DNA of 64,000 nt from Pseudoalteromonas sp. XMcav2-N (GCF_024124545.1 NZ_JAMXSF010000019.1:62001-126000), one strand, 5' to 3'; shown: positions 26,726-35,583, numbered from the stretch's first letter. A program made the numbers and translations. Notes: a model not told the origin generated them from the sequence alone.

Positions 26726-27946
26726 TTACCTCAGATAATAGTCGGCGTGCTCGCTTTGACGAATGCAGTACAACTGGCCCTGCTTAAAGACGTATTCAGC
26801 CGGCAGTTCATGGCACAGGAAGTAGGGCATACTCTCGGTAAAGCCATAGGCACCGCACTGGCTAAAGACCAGCCAGTCGCCATATCCGAGGTCCTCAGGC
26901 AGGGGGTGAGTCCCGAGGTGATCCAGCGCGGTACACAAGGGGCCATGCAAATGGTACTGGCGATCAGCGGCAGTAGATGCGCGCAGTGCCTGGGCCGGAA
27001 AGGCCTGACCGGTTACCGCCGGGCGCAGCAGGTGATTGATACCGCCGGCAAGGATCAGCTGATGTTCGTCATAGTTTTCTTTTTGCTCTACAACCGGGTT
27101 CAGATAGTAGCCACAGTGCGCGACCGCATAGCGGCCCAACTCCATCCACAGCTCCTGCACGCCTGCTTCGGCCTTGATGGCGGCCAGGCTGTCGATAATC
27201 TGATCCCAGTCAAGCGGTTGCTGATCCGGTTCATAAGGCACACCTAATCCGCCACCCAGGTCCAGGATCCGCAGTGGCATGCCGAGTTGTGTGCTCAGGC
27301 TAACCAGAGGTGGCACCATTTGTTGCCACAGGCTGGCCAACTTGGATGCGTCCAGCATATTACCCCACTGGAAAATATGCAGGCCGGCAAAGTCCAGCGC
27401 TGGATAATCACTTAGAGTCAGTTGCTGCCATTGCTCAGACCCGAGGCCGAAGGGCGTCAGGCTGTCGCCACCAAGCGGGTTTTTGTCGCCTGCTGGCCAA
27501 CGCAGCTGAACGCGCAGCAGCACTGTCAGAGTTTTTTGATGTTGTTCTGCGGCGTCATTCAACCAGCGCACCTGATTGAGACTTTCAGCCACAAAGGTGG
27601 TGACGCCAGCATCGAGGAAATGCTGGATCTGGGCTGGCGACTTGGCCGGCCCGGTGTTGAGTACGCGCTCAGCTGCGATGTCCTGTGACAGCACTTGTGT
27701 AAGCTCTCCGCGACTGGCAACGTCAAAGTTGAACCCTGCTTTGTCTAGCGTGTTAAGCACACTGGAGAGAGGGTTGGCTTTGACCGCGTACCAGAGTTTC
27801 ACCACATCTTGAGTGGTAAGGCGGCTTACATGGGCGTGCAGCGCATCGAGATCATAGACAAAAAAGGGCGTTGCCGGGTCACGGTTGTCCTGCTCTGTGC
27901 ACAGCGCATTAAGTTGCTCGCGCAAAGGCGTACTCAAGGCTAACAT
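26726..27946 (-). CDS. PLP fold-type III decarboxylase, diaminopimelate decarboxylase-like
   Basis: A 406-residue alanine-racemase-fold decarboxylase. PLP binds at the Lys of WYAVKANP; HIFQWGNML and LDLGGGLGVPY supply the phosphate-binding loop. Canonical LysA has EPGR for substrate and cofactor contact, whereas this protein has ELGRYAVAHCG. The second-subunit Cys region reads HGPLCTALDHLG. These variants are more like those of specialised carboxylyases than textbook LysA. The start codon overlaps the dapD stop (TAATG), so the genes are coupled. Operon context with dapA, dapD and a lysine riboswitch supports decarboxylation of meso-diaminopimelate to lysine, but a related substrate is possible. 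Confidence 0.8.
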   Translation of the reverse strand: MLALSTPLREQLNALCTEQDNRDPATPFFVYDLDALHAHVSRLTTQDVVKLWYAVKANPLSSVLNTLDKAGFNFDVASRGELTQVLSQDIAAERVLNTGPAKSPAQIQHFLDAGVTTFVAESLNQVRWLNDAAEQHQKTLTVLLRVQLRWPAGDKNPLGGDSLTPFGLGSEQWQQLTLSDYPALDFAGLHIFQWGNMLDASKLASLWQQMVPPLVSLSTQLGMPLRILDLGGGLGVPYEPDQQPLDWDQIIDSLAAIKAEAGVQELWMELGRYAVAHCGYYLNPVVEQKENYDEHQLILAGGINHLLRPAVTGQAFPAQALRASTAADRQYHLHGPLCTALDHLGTHPLPEDLGYGDWLVFSQCGAYGFTESMPYFLCHELPAEYVFKQGQLYCIRQSEHADYYLR

Positions 27947-28686
27947 TAGCGAAGCACCTCTTCGAGTTCTAATGACGCATCACTTTGTTCGTCACGATAT
28001 TTCACTATCAAGGCGCAGGACATGCTCAGCCCCTGGGCTTTGGCCCAGTCACTGGAAGCCGGGCGTGAGCCTGGGATCACAATGGCAAACGGAGGAATGG
28101 CTTCGCCTTTGCCCAGCGTACGCTCATTAACACAGTCGTACACCGGAATGCTGGCAGACAAGCGAACACCAGGAGCTAACACAGCCCCTTGTTTCACGAC
28201 TACGCCCTCAACCAGTACGCACCCCGCGCCAATGAAGGCATCGTCTTCGACAACAACCGGGCTGGCACCGACTGGCTCTAATACTCCACCGATCTGTACG
28301 GCGGCGCTGAGGTGCACGTTCTTTCCTATCTGAGCACAGGAGCCAACCAATGCATGACTGTCGACCATAGTGCCACTGTCTATGTAGGCACCGATATTGA
28401 CATAAGCGGGTGGCATAATAATGGTACCGGGTGCAACATAAGCACCGCGGCGTACGCTACTGCCTCCGGGGACCATACGTACCGCATCACTGGCTGAGAA
28501 ACCACGCGGTGCCAGGTTGTCTTTGTCTACAAAGCCACCTGGATATTCGGTATTCTGACCGGCACGAAACGCCGCCAGGATACCTTCTTTTACTTCGACG
28601 TTAGCATGCCAGTTACCTTGTTCGTCTTGGGTTGCCGCACGTTGTGAGCCATTTTCTAAATTATCTAAAAGTGTTGACCAGGTCAT
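27946..28686 (-). CDS. dapD: Tetrahydrodipicolinate N-succinyltransferase
   Basis: A 246-residue enzyme, shorter than E. coli DapD (274). It has the left-handed beta-helix hexapeptide core (SVRRGAYVAPGTIIMPPAYVN, then GAYIDSGTMVDSHALVGSCAQIGKNVHL and GGVLEP). It acylates tetrahydrodipicolinate with succinyl-CoA to keep the ring open for transamination. Family resemblance is to the succinyl-type enzyme rather than the acetyl-type DapH. It sits 10 bases after dapA and overlaps the lysA-like start by one base, so it belongs to the lysine-riboswitch operon. Confidence 0.92.
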   Translation of the reverse strand: MTWSTLLDNLENGSQRAATQDEQGNWHANVEVKEGILAAFRAGQNTEYPGGFVDKDNLAPRGFSASDAVRMVPGGSSVRRGAYVAPGTIIMPPAYVNIGAYIDSGTMVDSHALVGSCAQIGKNVHLSAAVQIGGVLEPVGASPVVVEDDAFIGAGCVLVEGVVVKQGAVLAPGVRLSASIPVYDCVNERTLGKGEAIPPFAIVIPGSRPASSDWAKAQGLSMSCALIVKYRDEQSDASLELEEVLR

Positions 28687-28696
28687 AGGGATTCTC

Positions 28697-29593
28697 TTAA
28701 TTCCAGGATAAAATCTGTTCGTTGGCGGCGCTCAGAGCCGCATTATTGGTTAGTTCCAGATGCGTCAGTGGCGGCCTGAGGTGAGGCGTGGCCAAATTAC
28801 CTTGCAGATGCATGAGCGTTTTAACCGGGATGGGGTTTGCAACGATAAACAGGCTGCTAATGGCGTCGGCCCAGATGGTAAACAGGTTAGGGCTGGTGCC
28901 ACTGAGTGCGCGGCGCACAAACTCTGCGGTTTGAACAGGCCAGGCGTTGGCTGCCACAGAAACCAGGCCGGCGGCACCGGCCTGGGCAAAGTAGGGAAGC
29001 AAAGCATCGTCACCGCTGTATATCGCCAGTTTCGGCAGCGCGCGGCGAAAAGATTCAAATGTGGCAATGTCACCACTGGCTTCTTTAAGTGCCCACAAAT
29101 TGTCATGATGTGCCAGGTTAGTCAGCACTTCAGGGGCAATGGCAACGGCACTGCGACCAGGAACATTGTATAACATGCATGGCAGTGAAGTAGCGCTGAG
29201 CAAGGTATCGAACCACTGAGTCTGACCAATCACTCCGGGCTTGGCATAGAGTGGGGAGCCCAGTAGCAGCGCGTCAATGTTTTGTGTATTGCAAAACTCA
29301 ACCCACTCCAGCTGGGCTGACAGATTAATGCCGCCAACAGCAACCATAATAGGTACAGAGGGCTTTAATGCACAAACAAACTCAACGATTCTTTGTTGTT
29401 CAGCAAGGGTCAGGGCTAATCCTTCTCCTGTGCTACCCAACAGCAAAATGCCATTGTTTGCTTCTACTTGCAGAGCGACGAGTTGCTCTAAGCTGTGGTA
29501 ATCGACTTGATCGTACGCATCAAAAGGCGTAACCAAAGCCGTCCATAACGGGTAGTCAGATAACGGGTCAGATAACAAAGTGTGTGATTTCAT
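28697..29593 (-). CDS. dapA: 4-hydroxy-tetrahydrodipicolinate synthase
   Basis: A 298-residue class I aldolase-type enzyme that condenses pyruvate with aspartate semialdehyde. Motifs: ALVTPFD at the N-terminus, GSTGEGLALT (pyruvate carboxylate loop), YNVPGRSA (catalytic Tyr) and the Schiff-base Lys in ALKEASGD. It is first in an operon dapA-dapD-lysA-like-deacylase and is preceded by a lysine riboswitch and an attenuator-like hairpin. The ribosome-binding site is weak (GGTAGAG). Some relatives of DapA act on other substrates; the riboswitch argues for lysine synthesis. Confidence 0.92.
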   Translation of the reverse strand: MKSHTLLSDPLSDYPLWTALVTPFDAYDQVDYHSLEQLVALQVEANNGILLLGSTGEGLALTLAEQQRIVEFVCALKPSVPIMVAVGGINLSAQLEWVEFCNTQNIDALLLGSPLYAKPGVIGQTQWFDTLLSATSLPCMLYNVPGRSAVAIAPEVLTNLAHHDNLWALKEASGDIATFESFRRALPKLAIYSGDDALLPYFAQAGAAGLVSVAANAWPVQTAEFVRRALSGTSPNLFTIWADAISSLFIVANPIPVKTLMHLQGNLATPHLRPPLTHLELTNNAALSAANEQILSWN

Positions 29594-29674
29594 CTCTACC
29601 GAACTTCTTGCTGGCCCGGTAGTCAGGGAAATGTCCTGCTCCGAACCGTTTAAAATTCGAAGAGCAATGGACTT

Positions 29675-29700
29675 AAAAAGAATAGGCCGCTGGCCATATT
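29675..29700 (-). terminator. Riboswitch expression-platform terminator
   Basis: On the minus strand, AATATGGCC-AGC-GGCCTATT forms an 8-bp stem with one bulged base and a 3-base loop (29700-29681), followed by C and TTTTT (29679-29675). It lies directly after the lysine aptamer and about 80 bases before dapA, as expected for transcription attenuation when lysine is bound. Confidence 0.65.
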
Positions 29701-29704
29701 GTTT

Positions 29705-29885
29705 CTAAGACCAGAAGCTCTCCACCAAATGTGTTGGTGACAGTCGCTGGGATTCAGCCCAGTCGCCCGAAACACTGTGCAAGCAAAACACAGTGTTTCT
29801 CGGCGTTAATTCCCCTCTTTGAGTTTCCCGGGAGTTTGCTCTCCTCCACTCAAATACCTGAATAACGCACCTCTTCCAGCCCTAA
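29705..29885 (-). promoter_or_regulatory. Lysine riboswitch (L-box)
   Basis: Read on the minus strand, the region contains the conserved lysine-aptamer blocks in order. They are GGAAGAGGTGCGTT (about 29875-29862), GGGGAATTAACGCCGA, a long hairpin CGAGAAACACTGTG with its complement, GGGCTGAATCCCAGCGACTG, GTCACC, and the closing GGTGGAGAGCTTCTGG (about 29726-29711). The P1 helix forms between GCTGGAAG and CTTCTGG. The blocks match those I recall for the E. coli lysC leader. It senses free lysine and should switch off dapA-dapD-lysA-deacylase expression through the downstream hairpin. Confidence 0.95.
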
Positions 29886-29940
29886 GACACCCACACATTT
29901 TTGCATGCATGGCTGTCTGGATAAAATAGGGTACGGGCGC

Positions 29941-29970
29941 ATTGAAACATTTTGGCCGTCTGGGTGTCAA
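29941..29970 (-). promoter_or_regulatory. Candidate promoter of the lysine-riboswitch operon
   Basis: On the minus strand, a consensus TTGACA (29970-29965) is followed after 18 bases by TTCAAT (29946-29941). Initiation near 29933 would give a leader that includes the whole riboswitch. Confidence 0.45.
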
Positions 29971-30057
29971 GTCGCCGTCGGCAAAAGTTTGAAATTTAAT
30001 CTAAACTGGGAATGAGTCAGAAGCCTGGACGAGTTGGCTGGCAAATGGAGGGATGAT

Positions 30058-31809
30058 TTGAACAATCTGGTTACACGCTATCGCCTGAAATACCTGGTGG
30101 CGCTGGTTATTATGTTGCTGTTGCTGACCATGACAACCGGCTTGACCTTGTATTTACTGGACCAGCAAAAGCAGGCTGCGAGAGTGATCAATGTTGCGGG
30201 CATGCAGCGCATGCTATCGCAAAAAGCGGCGTTGCATCTTGAGTATGTGATCATTATGCGCGAGCGTAATGTCACTGCAGACCGTCAGGCTCTGGGCAAC
30301 GCGTTGCAGCTGCTGCGAAGTAACCACGCTTTTTTGACCATGCGTGACGGCGAAGAATACCTGCATCTGAACGCCGAACTGTATGCCTGGTACTTTACTC
30401 AGCCTGGTGATTTGAACAACCAGCTGAATCAGTATTTATCTCTGCTCTCACGTACCGCTGAGCAACCGAGCCTGGACCAGATCCAGGAGATCCATGCCCG
30501 CTCTCAGTTGCTGCTGCAAGATTTAGATCATGCTGTGTTGTTGTTCGAACAATCAGCCAACCAGAAGATCGAGAAACTGAGAAATTTGCAATTACTGATG
30601 TGGTTGGTGGGGCTGACGTTGCTTATTGCTGAGATCAAGTGGATCTTTTTTCCAATGGAGCGCAGTATTGCCAGCGCAATTGAGCGCTTACAGCAAACGC
30701 GTCTGAAAGCAGAACATGCCAACCAAAGCCGGGCTATGTTCCTGGCCCGCGCCAGCCATGAATTACGCACGCCTTTGCAGGCGGTACTGGGATATTTACA
30801 TTTGTATCAGGAGTCTCAGCGTGAAGGGTATCTGGCGCAGGCCAATAAGGCGGCACAGCAATTGAAAGCCCTGATCGCCTCTGTGGAAGACTACAATCGA
30901 TTGTCTGACGAACAGCAACCCGAACTCTATTTTCATCCGGCGCGCTTAACTGATACGCTGGGGCAATCCATCGCTACTTATCGTCTGCTAGCAAAAGAAA
31001 AAGGCTTAGACTTTAGCTACCATTTTAGCAGCCATACCGAGAAAATTTTTGAATGTGATCACGAACGTTTGAGCTGGGTTATTGGGCAGTTGCTCGATAA
31101 CGCGGTGAAATTTACCGATCAGGGAGTCGTGACTTTGTCTGCGTGGGTTGAGCAGGCCAACCCTGAAGAGGACGAGTTAAATTGGCGTTTTTATTGTGAG
31201 GTAGAAGACAGCGGCCCTGGCTTTAATATGGCGCGTGTGAATGCCCCCCCCTCAGAAAATAACTCAGACGGACACCACTTCCAGGGTTTACAGCTGGGGC
31301 TGGCACGCTGCAATTTACTATTGGCAATTATGTCTGGTGAGTTGTCGTTCGTTGCCCGTCAGCCTCATGGCACCAAAGCGTTATTGAGTGTACCCCTGAA
31401 GCGCCTCCCTGAGCCAGAGCAGGTGCACGGCATTACCCGCTGCAAAGTCTTACTGGTTGAGGATAATCTGCTGAATGCCAAAATCATCGAAAAAATGCTT
31501 GAAAGTCTGGAGCTAACCAGTATCCATGCCAGCCATGGTGGGCAGGCGATTGAAGTATTGGGCCATCAGTCTTTTGACGTCATTCTGATGGATCTGAATA
31601 TGCCTATTATGGACGGGTTCAAAGCAATCAAAGAGATCCGACAGACGCTGGCGTTGTCGACCCCTATTCTGGTGCTGACGGCCAATACGTCTGAACAGGC
31701 AATTAAGTCGGCCATGCAGCTTGGCGCGACTGATTATTTGTTTAAGCCTGTGGATCAAGAAGCCCTGGAGCGGGCCCTGGTTAAAATCTTATCTGCTAAC
31801 GACGCATAG
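30058..31809 (+). CDS. Hybrid sensor histidine kinase with PilJ-type sensor
   Basis: About 583 residues from TTG 30058, chosen because GGAGGG lies five bases upstream; no in-frame ATG fits. Domains: membrane helix (about 12-34), periplasmic PilJ/nitrate-sensor-like helical region (INVAGMQRMLSQKAAL, about 43-60), second helix (about 180-200), HisKA with phospho-acceptor His234 in SHELRTP, and HATPase (QLLDNAVKF; EDSGPGF). A C-terminal receiver domain has Asp512 in MDLNMPIMDG and Lys in LFKPVD. PilJ-type domains sense small anions or stress in other systems; the signal here is unknown. The 3' end overlaps the convergent gene by 14 bases. No separate response regulator adjoins it. Confidence 0.9.
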   Translation: MNNLVTRYRLKYLVALVIMLLLLTMTTGLTLYLLDQQKQAARVINVAGMQRMLSQKAALHLEYVIIMRERNVTADRQALGNALQLLRSNHAFLTMRDGEEYLHLNAELYAWYFTQPGDLNNQLNQYLSLLSRTAEQPSLDQIQEIHARSQLLLQDLDHAVLLFEQSANQKIEKLRNLQLLMWLVGLTLLIAEIKWIFFPMERSIASAIERLQQTRLKAEHANQSRAMFLARASHELRTPLQAVLGYLHLYQESQREGYLAQANKAAQQLKALIASVEDYNRLSDEQQPELYFHPARLTDTLGQSIATYRLLAKEKGLDFSYHFSSHTEKIFECDHERLSWVIGQLLDNAVKFTDQGVVTLSAWVEQANPEEDELNWRFYCEVEDSGPGFNMARVNAPPSENNSDGHHFQGLQLGLARCNLLLAIMSGELSFVARQPHGTKALLSVPLKRLPEPEQVHGITRCKVLLVEDNLLNAKIIEKMLESLELTSIHASHGGQAIEVLGHQSFDVILMDLNMPIMDGFKAIKEIRQTLALSTPILVLTANTSEQAIKSAMQLGATDYLFKPVDQEALERALVKILSANDA

Positions 31810-32410
31810 TGATATTGCCGACACCGACTTCAATATCAATGCTGTGCTCACCTTTACCACGGTAACGCAGCGTTTCGCCTACCATGTTGCGCTCGGTATC
31901 AACGTCTCCCGGCATGTCAGATAAGCGTGTTTTCCCCACGCCAGCATCGAAACGTACCCGGCGAAAATCATCAGCCGTAGTTTCGATATTGACATTACCA
32001 ACGCCAATTTCAACATCCGCATCATTATTCAAACCGAGGAGTTTGACGTTACCTACGTCAATCTCGATATCCAGCTCCATTGATTCCGGCACCTTAACCG
32101 TCCAGCTTTGCTTTACATACTTATTGTTGATGCTCAGATTGAGATCATCTCCTTCTCTGCGGCTGTCTAGTTTTATCTCTGCCAATGCATCCGGCAGCCA
32201 ATCTATATCGTGCTCAGCGGGTTCAAGCTCAATGGTCACATCGATCGTTTTACCTGAATGGCTTACGGTTTTGAGCTTGCCTATTGGAAACTGAATTTCC
32301 AGCTCTGAGCTGTCAGCTATGTCGAAGGAGTGGGTTAAAGTGCGTGTTTCATCCGCCTGAGCTGTTGCGCTCAGTATCAGTAGTGCGGCAGTGATCAGAT
32401 TGATTCTCAT
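31796..32410 (-). CDS. Exported protein with DVGN-type repeats
   Basis: About 204 residues from ATG 32410, with AAGGA upstream. A signal peptide (ends ATAQA) is followed by a beta-rich, acidic protein. Its second half repeats a strand unit: EIDVGNVKLLG, EIGVGNVNIET, DAGVGKTRLSD and EVGVGNITMRR, which suggests a small right-handed beta-helix like DUF4097 proteins. Secreted or periplasmic; function unknown. Its coding end overlaps the end of the kinase gene on the other strand. Confidence 0.75.
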   Translation of the reverse strand: MRINLITAALLILSATAQADETRTLTHSFDIADSSELEIQFPIGKLKTVSHSGKTIDVTIELEPAEHDIDWLPDALAEIKLDSRREGDDLNLSINNKYVKQSWTVKVPESMELDIEIDVGNVKLLGLNNDADVEIGVGNVNIETTADDFRRVRFDAGVGKTRLSDMPGDVDTERNMVGETLRYRGKGEHSIDIEVGVGNITMRR

Positions 32411-32469
32411 CCTGTTGTCCTTTGTTGATATCGTATTGATATCTGTGTGACGCACTCGAAAATGAAAAG

Positions 32470-32498
32470 GTTTAAAAGCGACTCAAAAAAGCCGCTTT
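32470..32498 (-). terminator. Terminator of the TraB/GumN gene
   Basis: On the minus strand a 9-bp stem AAAGCGGCT/AGTCGCTTT (32498-32490 with 32483-32475; one wobble) and a T-rich loop are followed by T and A bases. Confidence 0.55.
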
Positions 32499-32506
32499 AC
32501 AGGTGA

Positions 32507-33388
32507 TTAATGGATGCGCTGGACCTTGAATCCCTGGTTTTTAAATTGGCTGATCAGGCCGTGTTTTTGGGGCAAGTGCAGTGCGCCGACAGCAATAAAG
32601 TGCGCGCTGTTGACGAGCTTGGGTATGAGCGCTTTCACCCAGGCGTTATTACGCTCAATAAGCATGACTTGCTCTGCTTGCTGACCATACTCAGTGTCAT
32701 CAAAACTCATATCATAAAACACATTAAGTTGTTGATAGTCGCCTTGCTTCCAAGCTGTAAGCATCTTTGTGAAATAGCGATCAAAGTCTTTAACCTGCTT
32801 GAGTGTGTCGACTATCATGGCGTCACTTTGCGTGCCTAAAGCCGTGAATATGGTGAGCTGTTGCTCAAGACTTTCTAATTCCATAATCGGCTTGTTGAGC
32901 TGAGTGGCGTACTCTATGACTTGCCCGTCAATGCCAAACTCTTCACCGAACCCTGCTTTGGTGTATTCCAGCTGCAAAATAGTGAGCATCACAAACCAGG
33001 GTTGATAATGATTGAACAGTTCTATCTTCATATCACGTGCTGACAAGTACTGCTTAACTTGCTGGTAGATTGTGCTTGTCAGAGTGGTTTTTAGTGTTTG
33101 TCCTTGCCCAAGCAGCATAAATGGCAAGGTTCTGCGTTGCAGCTCTGCCGCGCTGATGGCTTTGGTATTGAGCTCGACTACCACCGCTTGGCTATTTGCT
33201 ATGGCGGTTTTGAGGCGTTGGTCTAACCCCTCCATAGACGCGTCACCAACATGAACGGTACCGAATAAATAAGAGGTAACACCGTTTTTTTCCACACTCC
33301 ACAGGGCTGGTTTGGCTGTGACGGGGTGGCTAAGTAGTGAGGCTACGAGCACAAAGAACAACAGGGTCAGGCGAGTAAGATGGGGCAT
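32507..33388 (-). CDS. TraB/GumN family protein
   Basis: About 293 residues from ATG 33388, fixed by GGAGGGG upstream. A signal peptide (hydrophobic FFVLVASLLSHPV, cleavage near VTAKP) leads into the TraB/GumN domain with the two His motifs FGTVHVG and GALHLPQKHGL, and a conserved Glu in VVVELN. The family has a fold related to TIKI metalloproteases; bacterial functions are largely untested. It faces away from the ilv operon. Confidence 0.88.
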   Translation of the reverse strand: MPHLTRLTLLFFVLVASLLSHPVTAKPALWSVEKNGVTSYLFGTVHVGDASMEGLDQRLKTAIANSQAVVVELNTKAISAAELQRRTLPFMLLGQGQTLKTTLTSTIYQQVKQYLSARDMKIELFNHYQPWFVMLTILQLEYTKAGFGEEFGIDGQVIEYATQLNKPIMELESLEQQLTIFTALGTQSDAMIVDTLKQVKDFDRYFTKMLTAWKQGDYQQLNVFYDMSFDDTEYGQQAEQVMLIERNNAWVKALIPKLVNSAHFIAVGALHLPQKHGLISQFKNQGFKVQRIH

Positions 33389-33621
33389 GATCCCCTCCGA
33401 ATGCGATATAAGTGGGTACATCATAATCAATTCCCGGAGTAAATCATAAAAATTTAATGTTGTGGCGCGTAAGGATGAATCGTGTGAGAAAAAATACTCT
33501 CTTTGACTTTAAGGCGGAGTGAGTTTTTAATCTGGTATTTTTTATTCGTGTAACGTTGTTTTTTTAGATTTATTTTTAAAATCACTTCTTCCTCGCTTAT
33601 TAATTAGCATAATTTTTAGGG

Positions 33622-33651
33622 TTGACTTGTTAGCCGCTCGCGGGTTACTAA
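33622..33651 (+). promoter_or_regulatory. Candidate ilv operon promoter
   Basis: TTGACT (33622-33627) is followed after 18 bases by TACTAA (33646-33651), with an AT-rich region upstream. This would give a leader of about 235 bases that includes ilvL and the attenuator. The -10 is imperfect. Confidence 0.45.
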
Positions 33652-33720
33652 TAAAAAAAGAGCACACAGGAGCGCTTCGGGCGCGTGCAACGTATTCGGT
33701 TTTAATTAAAGAGCAGTGAC

Positions 33721-33792
33721 ATGATGAAAACAGTTTCTCTACTAGTCGTGATTATCAACGTGGTGATTATTATTACCGCGGGGGCTGGTTAG
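33721..33792 (+). CDS. ilvL: ilvGMEDA operon leader (attenuator) peptide
   Basis: A 23-residue reading frame behind AAAGAG. From MMKTVSLLVV onward it holds five Val, five Ile and two Leu codons before ending TAGAG. Just after it lies a GC-rich hairpin with a T-run, then ilvG. This is the arrangement of E. coli ilvL. Ribosome stalling at Val/Ile/Leu codons when charged tRNA is short prevents the terminator from forming. ATG 33721 or 33724 could start it. Confidence 0.92.
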   Translation: MMKTVSLLVVIINVVIIITAGAG

Positions 33793-33813
33793 TGCTGTTT
33801 AAAAAGTATTAGC

Positions 33814-33852
33814 AAAAAGCCCCCCGCACTGAGAAGTTCGGGGGGCTTTTTC
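33814..33852 (+). terminator. ilv attenuator
   Basis: A 13-bp perfect stem, AAAAAGCCCCCCG (33814-33826) with CGGGGGGCTTTTT (33839-33851), and a 12-base loop. It follows ilvL by 21 bases and precedes ilvG by about 45. Strong rho-independent terminator under leader-peptide control. Confidence 0.93.
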
Positions 33853-33895
33853 GTTTTAGGGCCAAATTCAAAGACAAAGGGCAATAGGCAAAACA

Positions 33896-35551
33896 ATGAC
33901 AGGCGCACAATTGGTAATAGACATGTTGGTAAAACAAGGGGTGAGTTCGGTATTCGGGTATCCGGGTGGAGCCATCATGCCGATTTACGACGCGCTATAC
34001 GGTGCGCCGCTGAAGCATTATCTGACCCGCCATGAACAAGGCGCCGGGTTTGCGGCGGTTGGCTACGCCAGAAGCACAGGTAAGCTGGGCGTTTGTTTTG
34101 CGACATCAGGCCCTGGTGCTACCAACCTGGTGACAGCTCTGGCCGATGCCATGATGGACTCGGTACCGCTGCTGGCGATCACCGGTCAGGTGCCTACTGC
34201 TGCTATCGGCTCTGATGCCTTCCAGGAAGTCGACGTATTGGGTATGTCGCTATCCTGCACTAAGCACAGTTTCATGGTTGAACGTGGTGAAGATTTGGCA
34301 GACGTGTTGCAGCAGGCCATGCATATTGCACAGTCAGGCCGCCCAGGTCCGGTGTTGGTGGATATTCCGAAAGACATTCAGCAGGCCCAGGTTCCGGTGA
34401 CTGGCTGGCAAGCAGAGGCGTATCAGCCAACGCCATTGTCGAGTTTTGAGCTGGACAAAGCCAATGCGCTTTTGGCGCAGGCGAAAAAGCCGGTGGCTTA
34501 TGTCGGTGGCGGTGTCCACAGTGCAGATGCGCAGGCCGAGCTAATGGCCTTTTTGCAACGCACGCAGATGCCCGCTGTGTCGACACTCAAAGCACTGGGC
34601 AGCGTAAAGCCTGACTATGCATATGATCTGGGGATGCTGGGTATGCATGGGGGACAGGCTGCGAACCTTGCGGTGCAGGAGTGTGATTTGCTGGTCTGTA
34701 TCGGTGCGCGCTTTGACGATCGGGTAACGGGCAATCTGGCGAAGTTTGCTGCCGCGGCCAAAGTGATCCATCTGGACATCGACCCGGCTGAAGTGGGTAA
34801 GCGTAAACCTGCTGCGGCTTCACTGATCGCCGATTTAAAAGTCTCTTTACCTTTATTACAGGGCGATTTGGCGCCGGCTCCCTGGCGTGCCCACATCAGT
34901 GCGCTGGCTGAGCAACATGCCTGGCGTTATGACTATCCTGGTGACAAGGTATATGCCCCTTATCTGCTGAACCGTTTGAGTCGCTTGATGCCGGATTCGG
35001 GGGTGGTGTGTTGCGATGTGGGCCAACACCAGATGTGGGTGGCACAACATATGCGATTCAGCCATCCAAGTAATCACCTGAGTAGTGGCGGCGCAGGCAC
35101 CATGGGGTTTGGTTTGCCGGCTGCCATCGGAGCGCAGGTTGCTCGCCCGGAAGATATGGTGATCACGGTATCCGGTGATGGCTCTATCATGATGAATATA
35201 CAGGAGCTGGCGACTATACGACGTAATAACTTACCGGTCAAAATCGTCATCCTCGATAATCAGCGCCTGGGCATGGTACGCCAGTGGCAGCAGCTCTTTT
35301 TTGATGGCCGTTACAGTGAGACCAATTTGTCAGATAACCCGGACTTTGTGCAACTGGCTGCGGTGTTCGGTATTCCGGGACAGACCATCACCCGCGCGGA
35401 TGAGGTCGATGGAGCGGTCGATGCGCTGCTGGCTTCAAAGGGCCCCTATATATTGCATGCCTGCATCGATGATAAAGAAAATGTCTGGCCATTAGTACCG
35501 CCGGGCGCAGCAAACCATGAAATGCTGACGCAATCGCAACAGCAAAATTAA
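33896..35551 (+). CDS. ilvG: Acetolactate synthase large subunit
   Basis: A 551-residue thiamine-diphosphate enzyme making acetolactate or acetohydroxybutyrate in branched-chain amino acid synthesis. Visible motifs: GYPGGAIMPIYDAL at the N-terminus, RHEQGAGFAA with the catalytic Glu, and the ThDP site GDGSIMMNIQELATI...ILDN. The reading frame is intact, unlike the frameshifted ilvG of E. coli K-12. It is the first structural gene after the attenuator; the small subunit ilvM follows after 32 bases. Confidence 0.96.
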   Translation: MTGAQLVIDMLVKQGVSSVFGYPGGAIMPIYDALYGAPLKHYLTRHEQGAGFAAVGYARSTGKLGVCFATSGPGATNLVTALADAMMDSVPLLAITGQVPTAAIGSDAFQEVDVLGMSLSCTKHSFMVERGEDLADVLQQAMHIAQSGRPGPVLVDIPKDIQQAQVPVTGWQAEAYQPTPLSSFELDKANALLAQAKKPVAYVGGGVHSADAQAELMAFLQRTQMPAVSTLKALGSVKPDYAYDLGMLGMHGGQAANLAVQECDLLVCIGARFDDRVTGNLAKFAAAAKVIHLDIDPAEVGKRKPAAASLIADLKVSLPLLQGDLAPAPWRAHISALAEQHAWRYDYPGDKVYAPYLLNRLSRLMPDSGVVCCDVGQHQMWVAQHMRFSHPSNHLSSGGAGTMGFGLPAAIGAQVARPEDMVITVSGDGSIMMNIQELATIRRNNLPVKIVILDNQRLGMVRQWQQLFFDGRYSETNLSDNPDFVQLAAVFGIPGQTITRADEVDGAVDALLASKGPYILHACIDDKENVWPLVPPGAANHEMLTQSQQQN

Positions 35552-35583
35552 CTTTACTGATTTCCTTTGACGGAGCGAACACC

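Noticed and set aside
33389..33620. Additional small gene between the TraB/GumN gene and ilvL
   Set aside because: The stretch is AT-rich with frequent stops in all frames; it holds promoter-type sequence only.
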